From Zhongshania sp. (lineage in GTDB: Bacteria > Pseudomonadota > Gammaproteobacteria > Pseudomonadales > Spongiibacteraceae): a stretch of DNA of 42,049 nucleotides. Numbering within the stretch: the first letter of the stretch is position 1; every line of letters begins with the position of its first letter. Under the pieces are notes generated by a model. That model was not told the DNA's origin. It made no database searches and saw nothing but the letters and a program-made list of their open reading frames with translations. The stretch lies in the NCBI RefSeq assembly GCF_029212375.1, contig NZ_JARGNU010000024.1:1-42049 (forward strand), given 5' to 3'. The position numbers and the translations under genes are program-made. Below are positions 1 to 8,660 of the stretch, piece by piece.

Positions 1-65
1 GGGGGATTATAAATTGGACCGGATTGGTGATGGCTAATTTTTTAGTCATTCTGAATTTGCAGCGT

Positions 66-563
66 AGTCATTCTGAACTTGATTCAGAATCTGGTGCTAC
101 GGAGCTGGCTGGGTGCCGCCCGCTGAGATACCGGATCAAGTCCGGTATGACGCATTTTTTTACGTCCGGTATGACGGTTTTGTAGCCGCCGGTATGACGG
201 CTTTACCGCCTACGGTATGACGCATTTTTTAAGTTTGGTAGGGCGGCGATGTTTTTGAAGTCATTCTGAACTTGATTCAGAATCTGGTGCTATGAAGCTG
301 GTTGGGTGCCGCCCGCTGAGATACCGGATCAAGTCCGGTATGACGCATTTTTTTACGTCCGGTATGACGGTTTTGTAGCCGCCGGTATGACGGCTTTACC
401 GCCTACGGTATGACGCATTTTTTAAGTTTGGTAGGGCGGCGATGTTTTTGAAGTCATTCTGAACTTGATTCAGAATCTGGTGCTACGTAGCTGGTTTGGT
501 GCCGCCCAATGAGATACCGGATCAAGTCCGGTATGACAGTTTTTAAATGCTCGGTATGACGAC
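66..563. repeat. 193-bp tandem repeat array built of inverted REP-like palindromes
   Basis: Two nearly identical 193-bp units begin at 66 and 259, and a third partial unit begins at 452. Each unit carries two hairpins facing opposite ways: ATTCTGAA-CTTGA-TTCAGAAT (first copy 70-90) and ATACCGGA-TCAAG-TCCGGTAT (first copy 128-148). Read on opposite strands, both fit one consensus, GTCATnCnGnACTTGATnCnGnATCT. Further half-sites ending GGTATGACG lie between them. A fragment of another copy lies at 45-65. The array is noncoding and fills the space before rmlA. The arrangement resembles REP/BIME elements; any function in mRNA stability or gyrase binding is only inference. Confidence 0.9.
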
Positions 564-617
564 TAGGTTTTAATTGTACGCTTGGCGCGCCACAGCGCAG
601 CCGCTAAAGGAATCACC

Positions 618-1502
618 ATGAGTAAGAAATACAAAGGCATTATCCTCGCCGGCGGTTCGGGCACGCGCTTGCACCCAATTACCATGGGTTGCTCTAAGCA
701 GTTATTGCCGATCTACGATAAACCGATGATTTACTATCCGCTGTCGGTGCTGATGCTGTCGGGCATTAAAGACATACTCGTTATCTCTACCCCCACTGAT
801 TTACCCGGTTTCCAGCGCTTATTAGGTGATGGCAGTCAATTTGGCACTAACATCAGCTACGCCGAGCAGCCGAGCCCAGATGGTTTGGCCCAAGCCTTTA
901 CCATTGGCGCCGATTTTATTGGCAATGACAATGTTAGCCTCGTGCTGGGCGATAATATCTTTTACGGCCAGCACTTCTCCGACAATCTCAAAAGCGCGAT
1001 TGCCAAAGAGACTGGTGCCACGGTGTTTGGTTACCATGTCACCGACCCAGAGCGCTTTGGGGTGGTGGAGTTTGGCGAGGATGGCAAGGCGATCAGTATT
1101 GAAGAAAAGCCAGCCAAGCCAAAATCGCCCTATGCGGTTACCGGCCTGTATTTTTACGACAACGACGTGGTAGACATTGCCCGTAACATCAAGCCCTCTG
1201 CGAGGGGCGAGTTGGAAATCACCGATGTAAACCTCGCCTACCTCAAGCGCGGCGACCTTAATGTTGAAGTGCTGGGCCGTGGCTTTGCTTGGTTAGATAC
1301 CGGCACCCACGACTCCTTAATCGACGCCGGTCAGTTTGTGCAAACGGTGGAGCACCGCCAGGGCCTCAAAGTCGCCTGTCTAGAAGAAATTGCCTATCGT
1401 CAGGGCTGGATTAGCACCGAACAATTATTACAGCAGGGCGAAGCCCTTAAAAAGACCGGCTATGGCGAGTATTTATTGCGTGTTGCCGCGGGGTATAAAT
1501 GA
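618..1502 (+). CDS. rmlA: Glucose-1-phosphate thymidylyltransferase (RmlA)
   Basis: This 294-aa protein catalyses the first step of dTDP-L-rhamnose synthesis, joining glucose-1-phosphate and dTTP to give dTDP-glucose in the cytoplasm. The nucleotide-binding signature [11 protein letters not shown] lies near the N-terminus and GDNIFYG about 100 residues later; the length is typical of RmlA. I chose the ATG at 618 because it follows AAAGGA at the right distance and starts just before the conserved KGIILAGG strand; an in-frame start at 582 would add 12 unlikely residues. The stop overlaps the rmlC start as ATGA, so the two are translationally coupled. dTDP-glucose would also feed the amino-sugar cassette at 5751-7861. 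The next enzyme, RmlB, is not in the window and may lie upstream of position 1. Confidence 0.96.
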   Translation: MSKKYKGIILAGGSGTRLHPITMGCSKQLLPIYDKPMIYYPLSVLMLSGIKDILVISTPTDLPGFQRLLGDGSQFGTNISYAEQPSPDGLAQAFTIGADFIGNDNVSLVLGDNIFYGQHFSDNLKSAIAKETGATVFGYHVTDPERFGVVEFGEDGKAISIEEKPAKPKSPYAVTGLYFYDNDVVDIARNIKPSARGELEITDVNLAYLKRGDLNVEVLGRGFAWLDTGTHDSLIDAGQFVQTVEHRQGLKVACLEEIAYRQGWISTEQLLQQGEALKKTGYGEYLLRVAAGYK

Positions 1503-2038
1503 AACTGATTCCCACCAAACTTAAAGACTGCGTGATTATTGAACCCAAAGTATTTGGTGATCATCGCGGTTTCTTTTTAGAAACCTTTCAGGCCGAGCGT
1601 TACCGAGACATGGCCGGCATTAGCCTGCCTTTTGTGCAAGACAATCACTCGCGCTCTGCCAAGGGCGTGTTGCGCGGTCTGCACTTTCAAAAGACCAAAC
1701 CGCAAGGCAAATTGGTGCGGGTGGTCAGTGGTGAGGTATTTGATGTGGCCGTGGATATTCGTCCCAGCTCGCCCAGCTTTGGATTGTGGGAGGGGGTGGT
1801 TCTTTCGGAAGAAAATAAACGCCAATTCTGGGTGCCGCCAGGCTTCGCCCACGGCTTTGTGGTGCTCAGCGACACCGCTGACTTCGAGTACAAATGCACT
1901 GACTATTACGACCCCAGCGATGAAGGCTGCCTAATTTGGAATGATCCCGCGATGGCGATTGATTGGCCGCTGGCAAACCCCACCCTGTCTGCCAAAGACA
2001 GCGCCGCCCCCACTCTTGCCGAGCTATTTCAGCAATGA
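1499..2038 (+). CDS. rmlC: dTDP-4-dehydrorhamnose 3,5-epimerase (RmlC)
   Basis: The 179-aa cupin epimerises C3 and C5 of dTDP-4-keto-6-deoxy-glucose to the L-lyxo form. The family signature [16 protein letters not shown] is present, with the expected catalytic base at His62. It is followed by the [16 protein letters not shown] cupin strand, PPGFAHGF, and the YKCTDYY segment that holds the catalytic tyrosine. Length matches the family. It overlaps rmlA by 4 bp (ATGA) and rmlD by 4 bp, forming a tight rmlACD operon. Confidence 0.96.
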   Translation: MKLIPTKLKDCVIIEPKVFGDHRGFFLETFQAERYRDMAGISLPFVQDNHSRSAKGVLRGLHFQKTKPQGKLVRVVSGEVFDVAVDIRPSSPSFGLWEGVVLSEENKRQFWVPPGFAHGFVVLSDTADFEYKCTDYYDPSDEGCLIWNDPAMAIDWPLANPTLSAKDSAAPTLAELFQQ

Positions 2039-2931
2039 GTGAGCCGCATGCTATGCATTTGCTGGTGACCGGCGCCAATGGCCAGCTAGGCCAATGCTTG
2101 GCTGACCAGTTAAATGCGCAAAATATCGTCCACACCCTGCTGAGTCGCCAAGACGCCGACATCAACGACACTGTGGTCCTAGAAAAGCTTATTGCTGATA
2201 AAGGGATCACAGCGATCATTAATGCCGCTGCGTATACTGCGGTGGATAAAGCCGAGTCTGAACCGGAATTAGCGAAGCGGGTCAACGAAGATGGCCCACT
2301 AGCTCTGGCTAAGCTCTGCGCCCGATTTGATATTCCGCTACTGCACGTGTCGACCGATTATGTATTTGATGGCAATAAAACCACACCCTATGTGGAAGCC
2401 GATGCTGTTGGTCCAACGGGTGTGTACGGGCAGACCAAACTGGCTGGCGAGCAGGCGATTAGCCGCCACGCCACTAAATATATTATTATGCGCACCGCTT
2501 GGGTATTTAGTGAATACGGCAATAATTTCTTTAAAACGATGCTGCGTTTGGCTAAAGAGCGCGACACCCTTGGGGTGGTGGCTGACCAGTTTGGCTGCCC
2601 GACCTATGCCGGTGATATCGCCAAGGCCTTGATCGCCATTGCCAGCCAGTTGCACACCGGTACCGACAAGCAAACCGCGCGCTACGGCATATACCATTAT
2701 GCTGGTGCCGAGGCGGTTAGCTGGCACGGCTTTGCCGAGGCGATTTTTGAGCAAGCGTACGCGCAGGGCATTATCGCGCGCCGGCCCACGGTAAATGCAA
2801 TCGCCACCGCGGCCTATCCCACGCCGGCAAAGCGGCCGGCGTATTCGGTGTTAAGTTCGGCTAAGCTCGCACAAGATTACGGCGTGCAAGCCAGTGACTG
2901 GCGACTGGCACTCAAGGGCTTGTTGCGTTAA
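2035..2931 (+). CDS. rmlD: dTDP-4-dehydrorhamnose reductase (RmlD)
   Basis: This 298-aa short-chain dehydrogenase-type reductase makes dTDP-L-rhamnose with NAD(P)H. The N-terminal Rossmann motif is VTGANGQLG (residues 11-19). STDYVFDG precedes the catalytic YGQTK (Tyr131, Lys135). I place the start at the ATG at 2035, which overlaps the rmlC stop; an ATG at 2053 (MHLLVTG) would give a standard N-terminus and is a real alternative. It ends the rml operon; the next gene begins about 90 bp downstream. Confidence 0.95.
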   Translation: MSEPHAMHLLVTGANGQLGQCLADQLNAQNIVHTLLSRQDADINDTVVLEKLIADKGITAIINAAAYTAVDKAESEPELAKRVNEDGPLALAKLCARFDIPLLHVSTDYVFDGNKTTPYVEADAVGPTGVYGQTKLAGEQAISRHATKYIIMRTAWVFSEYGNNFFKTMLRLAKERDTLGVVADQFGCPTYAGDIAKALIAIASQLHTGTDKQTARYGIYHYAGAEAVSWHGFAEAIFEQAYAQGIIARRPTVNAIATAAYPTPAKRPAYSVLSSAKLAQDYGVQASDWRLALKGLLR

Positions 2932-3019
2932 AGCGTATCGCTTGGAAGCGAGAAATTAACATTTTTGTGAAATGGTTTGCGAAAATGTCGTAATGAATTA
3001 GGTGGAGTACAGGGCGAGC

Positions 3020-3826
3020 ATGCAAGATCTTTTTAGTGAGATGACCTTGGTCACCATAACGTATAACAGTGCCGAGGTATTGCCTGCGCATATCGAATCT
3101 TTGCGTGATAGCGCGAAACATAAACTGCCGCGCTGGTTGATTGTCGACAACGCGAGTACTGACGGCAGCGAAGAGCTGCTTGCGCGTTACGGGCAAGATG
3201 TTGAATTAGTAAAGTCGCCGAAAAACCTTGGTTTTGGCAGCGCCTGTAATTTGGGTATTCACGCCAGCACTACCCGCTATGTAGTGGTTTTAAACCCCGA
3301 TACTCAGCTAGACGAAGCCGAGTTGGAAAAACTGCTGGCCGAACTGAAAAAACACGGCGCGGCTATTGCTGGCCCCGCGCTAGAGCCAACGACGGATAAA
3401 CGCGTTGAAGCGACCGATTGGCTCGTCGGCGCGGTATTGCTATTCGATACCGAGTTGATGAACGCAGTTGGTTATTTTGACGAGCAATTCTTTCTGTATG
3501 AAGAAGACGTCGATATTTGTAAGCGCGCCAATGACGCTGGTCTAAAAGTAATCCACTGCCGTAATGTGAGTATTCCCCATGTTGGTGGTGGCTCAACGGT
3601 GCGCAATAAAGCGGTAAACGAATTTATTCATTTTCACAAAGGGCGATCTTTTGTGTTGTACGCCCGTAAACATGGCTCGCCGGCTAGTGTCGTTGAAAAA
3701 TACGTTGGCGATAATCGCCGCCGCAAATTCATTGCTTTGTTGACGTTTGGCCGCAACCGCTATTTGCGCGCTCGCGCCAAGCTTGAAGGCGTTGCGTCGG
3801 TTTTGGCGCCCGGTGAAACGTCCTGA
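3020..3826 (+). CDS. Family 2 glycosyltransferase, rhamnosyltransferase-like
   Basis: The 268-aa protein has the GT-A fold pattern of GT2 enzymes: VTITYNSAEVLPAHIESL at the N-terminus, IVDNASTDGS (nucleotide-sugar binding), NLGFGSACNLGI, and LNPDTQL in the place of the DxD metal site. The second half has GYFDEQFFLYEEDVDICKR, typical of WbbL/RfbN-type rhamnosyltransferases, which fits the adjacent rml operon. The donor is an inference. It has no membrane segment and probably acts at the inner face of the inner membrane. The start is the ATG at 3020, preceded by AGGG at 5 nt; a GTG at 3002 is in frame. Confidence 0.88.
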   Translation: MQDLFSEMTLVTITYNSAEVLPAHIESLRDSAKHKLPRWLIVDNASTDGSEELLARYGQDVELVKSPKNLGFGSACNLGIHASTTRYVVVLNPDTQLDEAELEKLLAELKKHGAAIAGPALEPTTDKRVEATDWLVGAVLLFDTELMNAVGYFDEQFFLYEEDVDICKRANDAGLKVIHCRNVSIPHVGGGSTVRNKAVNEFIHFHKGRSFVLYARKHGSPASVVEKYVGDNRRRKFIALLTFGRNRYLRARAKLEGVASVLAPGETS

Positions 3827-3908
3827 GTGGATAGCCTAATTGTTGAGAATGATTTGTGGTAGTGCTTCAGTGGCTCGTGATCATAACGGTCTAATGCGTG
3901 GTGTACAC

Positions 3909-4664
3909 ATGAAAATATATATTGCCACTCACAAAGATTTTGTCAGTGAGGTGCCTGAAATCTACGAGCCTATTCTCGTGGGTAGTGATATTAATCAGTC
4001 GAGCTCACCAATTAAAAAAGATAATATTGGCGACAATATTTCGTCTAAAAATCCGTACTACTGTGAGCTAACCGCGCTGTATTGGATGTGGAAAAACGAA
4101 ACGGCAGATATTCAGGGCCTAGTGCACTATCGGCGATTTTTTTCTGGTATTGATGTGCGCGGCAGTCTTTTTGGCTTGCTGACTAAAAGCGAAATACTGC
4201 ATTACCTCGAAAATCATGATGTGATTCTCATCAGGCCCTATCAGTTTAAAGAGCGCAGTGTTGGTGAGCAGTATAAGGCTTTTCATCTTGATAAAGATTT
4301 GCAGGCTATGAAACAACTCATAAATACTCGCTGCCCTGATTATAGCGCGGCCTTTGACCAGGTTATGCAGGGCAATAAATTGATTCGTTACAATATGTTT
4401 GTCGCTCGAAAGCCCTTGGTGCAGGATTATTGCAGCTGGCTTTTCCCCCTGCTGTTTGAACTTGAAGAAAGCATTGATCCGGCATCTTACGACGCTTATC
4501 AAAAGCGGGTTTTTGGCTTCTTGGCCGAGCGCTTATTTACGGTTTGGCTAATGAAAAACAAGCCAAAAACAAAATATTTGCCGGTGCGTAATATTGGTCG
4601 CCGCGGGCGTAGTTATTCCTTGCGTTTATGGCTGGCGGCAGTGCTGCGTCGGATTGCCGCGTGA
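3909..4664 (+). CDS. DUF4422 domain protein (putative polysaccharide glycosyltransferase)
   Basis: The 251-aa protein starts MKIYIATHKDF, the usual beginning of DUF4422. It contains the family blocks CELTALYWMWKN, GLVHYRRFFSG, YNMFVARKPLVQDYCSWLFPLLFELE and GFLAERLFTVWL. DUF4422 proteins sit in capsule and O-antigen loci and are thought to be glycosyltransferases; no reaction can be assigned here. A second, clearly paralogous copy lies on the other strand at 7887-8660. I start it at the ATG at 3909, because 23 upstream in-frame residues from 3840 have no family similarity. The C-terminus is rich in Arg, suggesting contact with the membrane surface. Confidence 0.85.
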   Translation: MKIYIATHKDFVSEVPEIYEPILVGSDINQSSSPIKKDNIGDNISSKNPYYCELTALYWMWKNETADIQGLVHYRRFFSGIDVRGSLFGLLTKSEILHYLENHDVILIRPYQFKERSVGEQYKAFHLDKDLQAMKQLINTRCPDYSAAFDQVMQGNKLIRYNMFVARKPLVQDYCSWLFPLLFELEESIDPASYDAYQKRVFGFLAERLFTVWLMKNKPKTKYLPVRNIGRRGRSYSLRLWLAAVLRRIAA

Positions 4665-4728
4665 GCGTTTTAATTTTGCTTGGTAGCGGTGGTTTACGAA
4701 ATAGCGCTTTGCCTAAGACGGCCGCGTT

Positions 4729-5670
4729 ATGAATAACGAAATGGTGTCGGTCACTTTTTTGGTGCTGTGTTATAACCAAGCAGAATTCATTGACGAATGT
4801 GTGAAGGGCGCACTCGCGCAGGATTATCCCGTGGCGGAATTTGTTTTCTCAGATGACGCCTCCAGCGATGGAACCTACCAAAAACTATGCTCCGCAGTTG
4901 CGCGCTATGGTCACGATAGGCCGGTGACTGTTAGGCGAAATCCAGTAAACATGGGTTTGATCCCGCATTTTAACCTAATGATGTCGATGGCTCAGGGCGA
5001 GCTGGTGGTATTGGCCGCTGGCGATGATATTTCGTTTCCCGAGCGGGTTTCGACCCTCGTTGCGCGTTATCTTTCCGCAGGAAAGCCTGCACTATTGTGT
5101 TCCAATGTTGCGGCGATAGACCATGCGGGGCATGCGGCCAATTACGAGCCGCCTGGGGGTGAATTTTGCGCAGCGCTGAGCGTTCGCGAAGCGGCATTGT
5201 CGAAATTTATCTATTTGGGGGCCTCGGGTGCATTGTCGCGGTCGTTATGGGCGAATTATGGCGACATTCACTACGCGCATGCATATGAAGACTTGGTACT
5301 CGGTTTTCGAGCGCTATTGGATAATAGTTTGGAGTTTATTGACCAGCCTTTGCTGTATTATCGCCTTGGCGTCGGCATATCGACATTACCAGACCCGCTG
5401 GGCGCCGATCGGCAGGAGTTAATCGCCGGTCGCTTAAAAGAAATCCGGCTTCGGCATGATGTTTTAGCCCAGCGGTTAAGGGATGTTCGGCACTCCAATC
5501 AGCGTTTGCCCGCTGTTGTAGGGCTATTAAATAAGCGTGTTACACGCTTGGCGGTTCGGGTAAATTTTTATAGCGCGCGCTGGAAGTTGTTTTTCGATCT
5601 GTTTCGGCGGCCTGCGGCATTTTGGTCTGGAATTAAACGAGAATTTCGTTATCTTCGGGACCTTACTTAA
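4729..5670 (+). CDS. Family 2 glycosyltransferase
   Basis: The 313-aa protein carries a GT2 domain in its first two thirds: VTFLVLCYNQAEFIDECV, then FSDDASSDGTYQ (donor binding), NMGLIPHFNLMMSMAQGE and VLAAGDDIS, where the GDD triad takes the DxD role. A HAYEDLVLGFRALL block holds the likely catalytic acidic residues. The C-terminal 90 residues are basic and not conserved. It most resembles GT2 enzymes of O-antigen loci; donor and acceptor are unknown. The ATG at 4729 has only a weak ribosome binding site, and an in-frame ATG at 4741 is possible. Confidence 0.87.
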   Translation: MNNEMVSVTFLVLCYNQAEFIDECVKGALAQDYPVAEFVFSDDASSDGTYQKLCSAVARYGHDRPVTVRRNPVNMGLIPHFNLMMSMAQGELVVLAAGDDISFPERVSTLVARYLSAGKPALLCSNVAAIDHAGHAANYEPPGGEFCAALSVREAALSKFIYLGASGALSRSLWANYGDIHYAHAYEDLVLGFRALLDNSLEFIDQPLLYYRLGVGISTLPDPLGADRQELIAGRLKEIRLRHDVLAQRLRDVRHSNQRLPAVVGLLNKRVTRLAVRVNFYSARWKLFFDLFRRPAAFWSGIKREFRYLRDLT

Positions 5671-5750
5671 TATTGTTACGGAAGTAACCGCGGCAGGTGT
5701 CTTTTTAGGTGACTTGAGACGGTCCGTTAAATGATTTTTCAGGAGGAAGC

Positions 5751-6158
5751 TTGAGTCTAATTGAGCTAATTGAACTACCTGCCAACGGCGATAGCCGTGG
5801 GCAATTAGTTGCCCTTGAGTCTGGGAAGAATGTGCCCTTTGAATTCAAGCGAGTCTACTATATTTTTGATACCGCGCAGGGCGTTGCGCGTGGCTTTCAC
5901 GCCCACAAAAATCTGAAGCAAGTATTGGTGTGCGTCAGCGGTAGCTGTCGTGTGATTTTAGATGACGGCGCTAGCCGCCAAGAAGTGTGGTTAGATAAGC
6001 CAACACAGGGTTTGCTCGTGTGCGATATGGTGTGGCGCGAGCTGCACGATTTGAGTGAAGGTTGTGTGCTGCTGGTGTTGGCAGACCAATATTACTATGA
6101 AAATGACTATATTCGAGATTACGACGAGTTTTTGGGGCAGTTAGCGTGGAAGTCGTAA
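5751..6158 (+). CDS. dTDP-4-keto-6-deoxyhexose 3,4-ketoisomerase, FdtA/QdtA-like
   Basis: This 135-aa cupin belongs to the FdtA/QdtA (WxcM-like C-terminal) family, which converts dTDP-4-keto-6-deoxy-glucose to the 3-keto sugar. The active-site block is RGFHAHKNLKQ with His50 and His52. It is followed by VSGSCRVILDDG and a C-terminal ADQYYYENDYIRDYDEF, typical of the family. Whether the product has gluco (Qui3N) or galacto (Fuc3N) configuration cannot be read from sequence. The start is TTG at 5751, chosen because AGGAGG lies at 5741-5746 and no ATG fits the conserved N-terminus. It overlaps the GNAT gene by 13 bp. Confidence 0.9.
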   Translation: MSLIELIELPANGDSRGQLVALESGKNVPFEFKRVYYIFDTAQGVARGFHAHKNLKQVLVCVSGSCRVILDDGASRQEVWLDKPTQGLLVCDMVWRELHDLSEGCVLLVLADQYYYENDYIRDYDEFLGQLAWKS

Positions 6159-6685
6159 CAAGTCGTAGTATCTATCTGCGCTTAGTAGAAATTGAGGACG
6201 CCGCGTTTATTCATTCGCTACGGATCGATCCGCGTTATAATCGCCACTTGTCGGCGGTGCATGGCGGGGTTGAGGTTCAGGAGGCGTGGCTAACAGCGTA
6301 TAAGCAACGTGAGGCGGCTGGCCGCGAGTATTATTTTATTATTTGCCGTCGTCGTGACGATATGGCCATTGGCACAATACGCATGTACGACTTTATCGGT
6401 GACCGAGATTCATTTGGGCTTGGCAGTTGGATTTTGACAGAAAATAAGACCGCTTCCGCTGCATTGGAAAGCGCGAGCTTGGCCTATCGCTACGGATTTC
6501 AGGTGTTGGGTTTTCGCGCTTGCCATCTGGACGTGCGCAAAGAAAACACCAAGGTGAATAGCTTTCATCACAAGTTTGGGGTGATCACCACGGGTGAAGA
6601 TGCGCTGAATTATTATTATTCAATGACGCCCGCGACCTTTAAGAAATTTGCCGAATCGAATAAACGGTTTTTGACGGCCAACTAA
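6146..6685 (+). CDS. GNAT-family N-acyltransferase, probably for the 3-amino sugar
   Basis: The 179-aa protein has the RimJ/RimL-type GNAT layout: an N-terminal SIYLRLVEIEDAAFI, a central GTIRMYDF strand, GLGSWIL, and a late block GFRACHLDVRKENTKVNSFHHKFG typical of the acetyl-CoA fold. It overlaps the ketoisomerase gene by 13 bp (GTG start at 6146) and precedes the aminotransferase, so it likely N-acylates the dTDP-3-amino-3,6-dideoxyhexose. Many known pathways of this type use left-handed beta-helix acetyltransferases (QdtC/FdtC); using a GNAT here would parallel WecD of the Fuc4NAc pathway. The acyl group is unknown. Confidence 0.8.
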   Translation: MEVVTSRSIYLRLVEIEDAAFIHSLRIDPRYNRHLSAVHGGVEVQEAWLTAYKQREAAGREYYFIICRRRDDMAIGTIRMYDFIGDRDSFGLGSWILTENKTASAALESASLAYRYGFQVLGFRACHLDVRKENTKVNSFHHKFGVITTGEDALNYYYSMTPATFKKFAESNKRFLTAN

Positions 6686-6760
6686 GCCATTTCCAAAATC
6701 TATTACATAGCCTTTAGTTAGCGCAGAGTCTCGTTGTGAAACTTTGTTTGGAGATTTCTG

Positions 6761-7861
6761 GTGGTTCCATTTTTTAATTTACACGCCATAAACCAACAAT
6801 ACCGCCAAGAAATATTGGCGGCGATGGCGCGGGTTGTCGATTCGGGTTGGTATATTCGCGGCGAGGAACTCTCGGCCTTTGAGGCTGAGTTTGCCACCTA
6901 CTGCGGCAATCGCTTTGCGGTAGGGGTAGGCAGTGGTTTAGACGCCTTAAGCTTGACCTTAAGGGCGTGGATTGAGCTGGGCAAACTTAAGGCCGGCGAC
7001 GAAGTGTTGGTGCCCGCCAATACCTATATAGCCACAATTTTAGCGGTGTTAAATAATGGCCTGCGGCCGGTCTTCATTGAGCCAGATGCCAAGTGGTTTA
7101 ATTTATGCCCGCGCAATACCGCCAAAGCGATTACGGATCGCAGTCGGGTTATTTTGCCGGTGCATTTGTACGGGCAATTGGCCGATATGACGGCGATTAA
7201 TCAGTTGGCAGAACAGCACAATTTACTGGTGCTAGAAGACGCCGCGCAAGCGCACGGAGCGGTAGCCGCAGGGCGGCGAGCGGGAAGCTTGGGTCACGCT
7301 GCCGCGTTTAGCTTTTATCCGAGTAAAAACCTTGGCGCCCTTGGCGACGGTGGCGCGGTGGTAACCGCAGACCAGGAGCTTGCCGAGACGGTTCGCCTAC
7401 TGGGTAATTACGGCAGCGCGCAAAAATATGAAAATACCTTAAAGGGCGTAAACAGCCGCCTTGATGAGTTACAGGCAGCGGTGTTGCGCGTGAAGTTGCG
7501 TTTTCTGGATGCGGAAACCCAGCGCCGCCAAGCGCTGGCTAGGCAGTATCGCGATCTTATTCGGCACCCCGATATTGCTCTGCCGAGCTTTAAGGATGAT
7601 GGCTCGCATGTATTTCATTTATATGTTGTGCATACGGCGCGCCGCGATGCTTTACAGGCCTACTTTGCAGAAAATGGCGTGGAAACTTTAATCCACTACC
7701 CCATTGCGCCGCATAAACAAGAAGCGCTTAGCGAATGGAATGCCATGTCGCTGCCGCTAACCGAACGCCTGAGTCATACCGCACTGAGCCTGCCGCTGGG
7801 ACCGGCGATGAGCGATGCGCAATTGGCTGAGGTGGTGCAGCTCTGTAATGACTGGGGCTAA
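6761..7861 (+). CDS. DegT/DnrJ/EryC1/StrS aminotransferase, FdtB/QdtB-like
   Basis: The 366-aa PLP-dependent sugar aminotransferase should install the 3-amino group on the keto sugar made by the 5751 gene. Visible marks are the start [29 protein letters not shown] (phosphate binding), [22 protein letters not shown], and the Schiff-base lysine Lys189 in [17 protein letters not shown]. The later [14 protein letters not shown] is also typical. The start is GTG at 6761 with GGAG 7 nt upstream; family members begin at this point (VPFLDL-like). It is the last gene on this strand before the convergent minus-strand group. Confidence 0.92.
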   Translation: MVPFFNLHAINQQYRQEILAAMARVVDSGWYIRGEELSAFEAEFATYCGNRFAVGVGSGLDALSLTLRAWIELGKLKAGDEVLVPANTYIATILAVLNNGLRPVFIEPDAKWFNLCPRNTAKAITDRSRVILPVHLYGQLADMTAINQLAEQHNLLVLEDAAQAHGAVAAGRRAGSLGHAAAFSFYPSKNLGALGDGGAVVTADQELAETVRLLGNYGSAQKYENTLKGVNSRLDELQAAVLRVKLRFLDAETQRRQALARQYRDLIRHPDIALPSFKDDGSHVFHLYVVHTARRDALQAYFAENGVETLIHYPIAPHKQEALSEWNAMSLPLTERLSHTALSLPLGPAMSDAQLAEVVQLCNDWG

Positions 7862-7886
7862 GCTCGCGCTCTGCGGTGGCGCAATA

Positions 7887-8660
7887 CTACTTGCTAAAAT
7901 AGCGGCGCCACAGCTGTAGTCGCCGCTTAAGTGATATTGGCGATCGTTTTTTGTCGATGCGATGTACCCGCGAGGTGAGGCAGCGGAGCTGGTTTTTTTG
8001 CAGCCAAACATTGAACAGGCGCTCGGCGATAAAACCGTAGATTCTGCTCTGATAGTTGTCGTAGCTGGAAATATCGCAGCGCTCTTCTAGTTCAAATAAA
8101 ATCGGAAACAACCAGCTGCAGTAATTGTCGACGAGGGGCTTCTTGGCAACAAACATATTGAAGCCAGAAAAACTGTAACTGGCCATTACGGCGTCAAAAT
8201 CACTCAAGTACTCTGGGCACTGCCGCGCAATTACCGCTCTACATTGATCTAGGTCTTGAATGTGGTGGGCGTCGCGATATTGCTCATATACGGTTTTACT
8301 GTCGTGTACTGACGGATTGGCAATAATAATATCGAAATTATCTAGAAACTTGTGGACCTCTTTTTCGGACAACAAGTTTGGCGTTAGGCCGCCGCGGCCA
8401 CTGCTCAGGCCACTAAAAAGCCGGCGGTAATGCACAAGGCCGGTAATCGCGGCACTGTCGTTTTTCCATATCCAATACAGTGCTGTTAGCTCGCAAAAAC
8501 TGGGATTGCGGTCTGCAATTTGCTCGCCACTATTATCTCTGAGCATCGCCCCCGCAGCGTTATTTACATTGCTGCCGACCAATATTGGCGTGTAAATATC
8601 AGGCAGTTTGGCCGTAAAATCTTTGTGGGTGGCTATGAAGATGCGCACAGGGCTATTCAT
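7887..8660 (-). CDS. DUF4422 domain protein, paralogue of the 3909 gene
   Basis: The 257-aa protein shares the blocks IATHKDF, PILVGS, CELTALYWIWKND, GLVHYRR, FNMFVAKKPLVDNYCSWLFPILFELEE and GFIAERLFNVWL with the protein at 3909-4664. By eye they are roughly half identical, so this looks like an old duplication. It is the last gene of a three-gene minus-strand group (glf, glycosyltransferase, this gene). Its ATG overlaps the upstream stop as TAATG, implying coupling. The role in polysaccharide assembly is inferred from context only. It converges with the aminotransferase, leaving about 25 bp between stops. Confidence 0.85.
   Translation of the reverse strand: MNSPVRIFIATHKDFTAKLPDIYTPILVGSNVNNAAGAMLRDNSGEQIADRNPSFCELTALYWIWKNDSAAITGLVHYRRLFSGLSSGRGGLTPNLLSEKEVHKFLDNFDIIIANPSVHDSKTVYEQYRDAHHIQDLDQCRAVIARQCPEYLSDFDAVMASYSFSGFNMFVAKKPLVDNYCSWLFPILFELEERCDISSYDNYQSRIYGFIAERLFNVWLQKNQLRCLTSRVHRIDKKRSPISLKRRLQLWRRYFSK

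Noticed and set aside
66-563. CRISPR array
   Set aside because: The repeat unit is 193 bp with internal hairpins and no unique spacers; no cas genes in the window.
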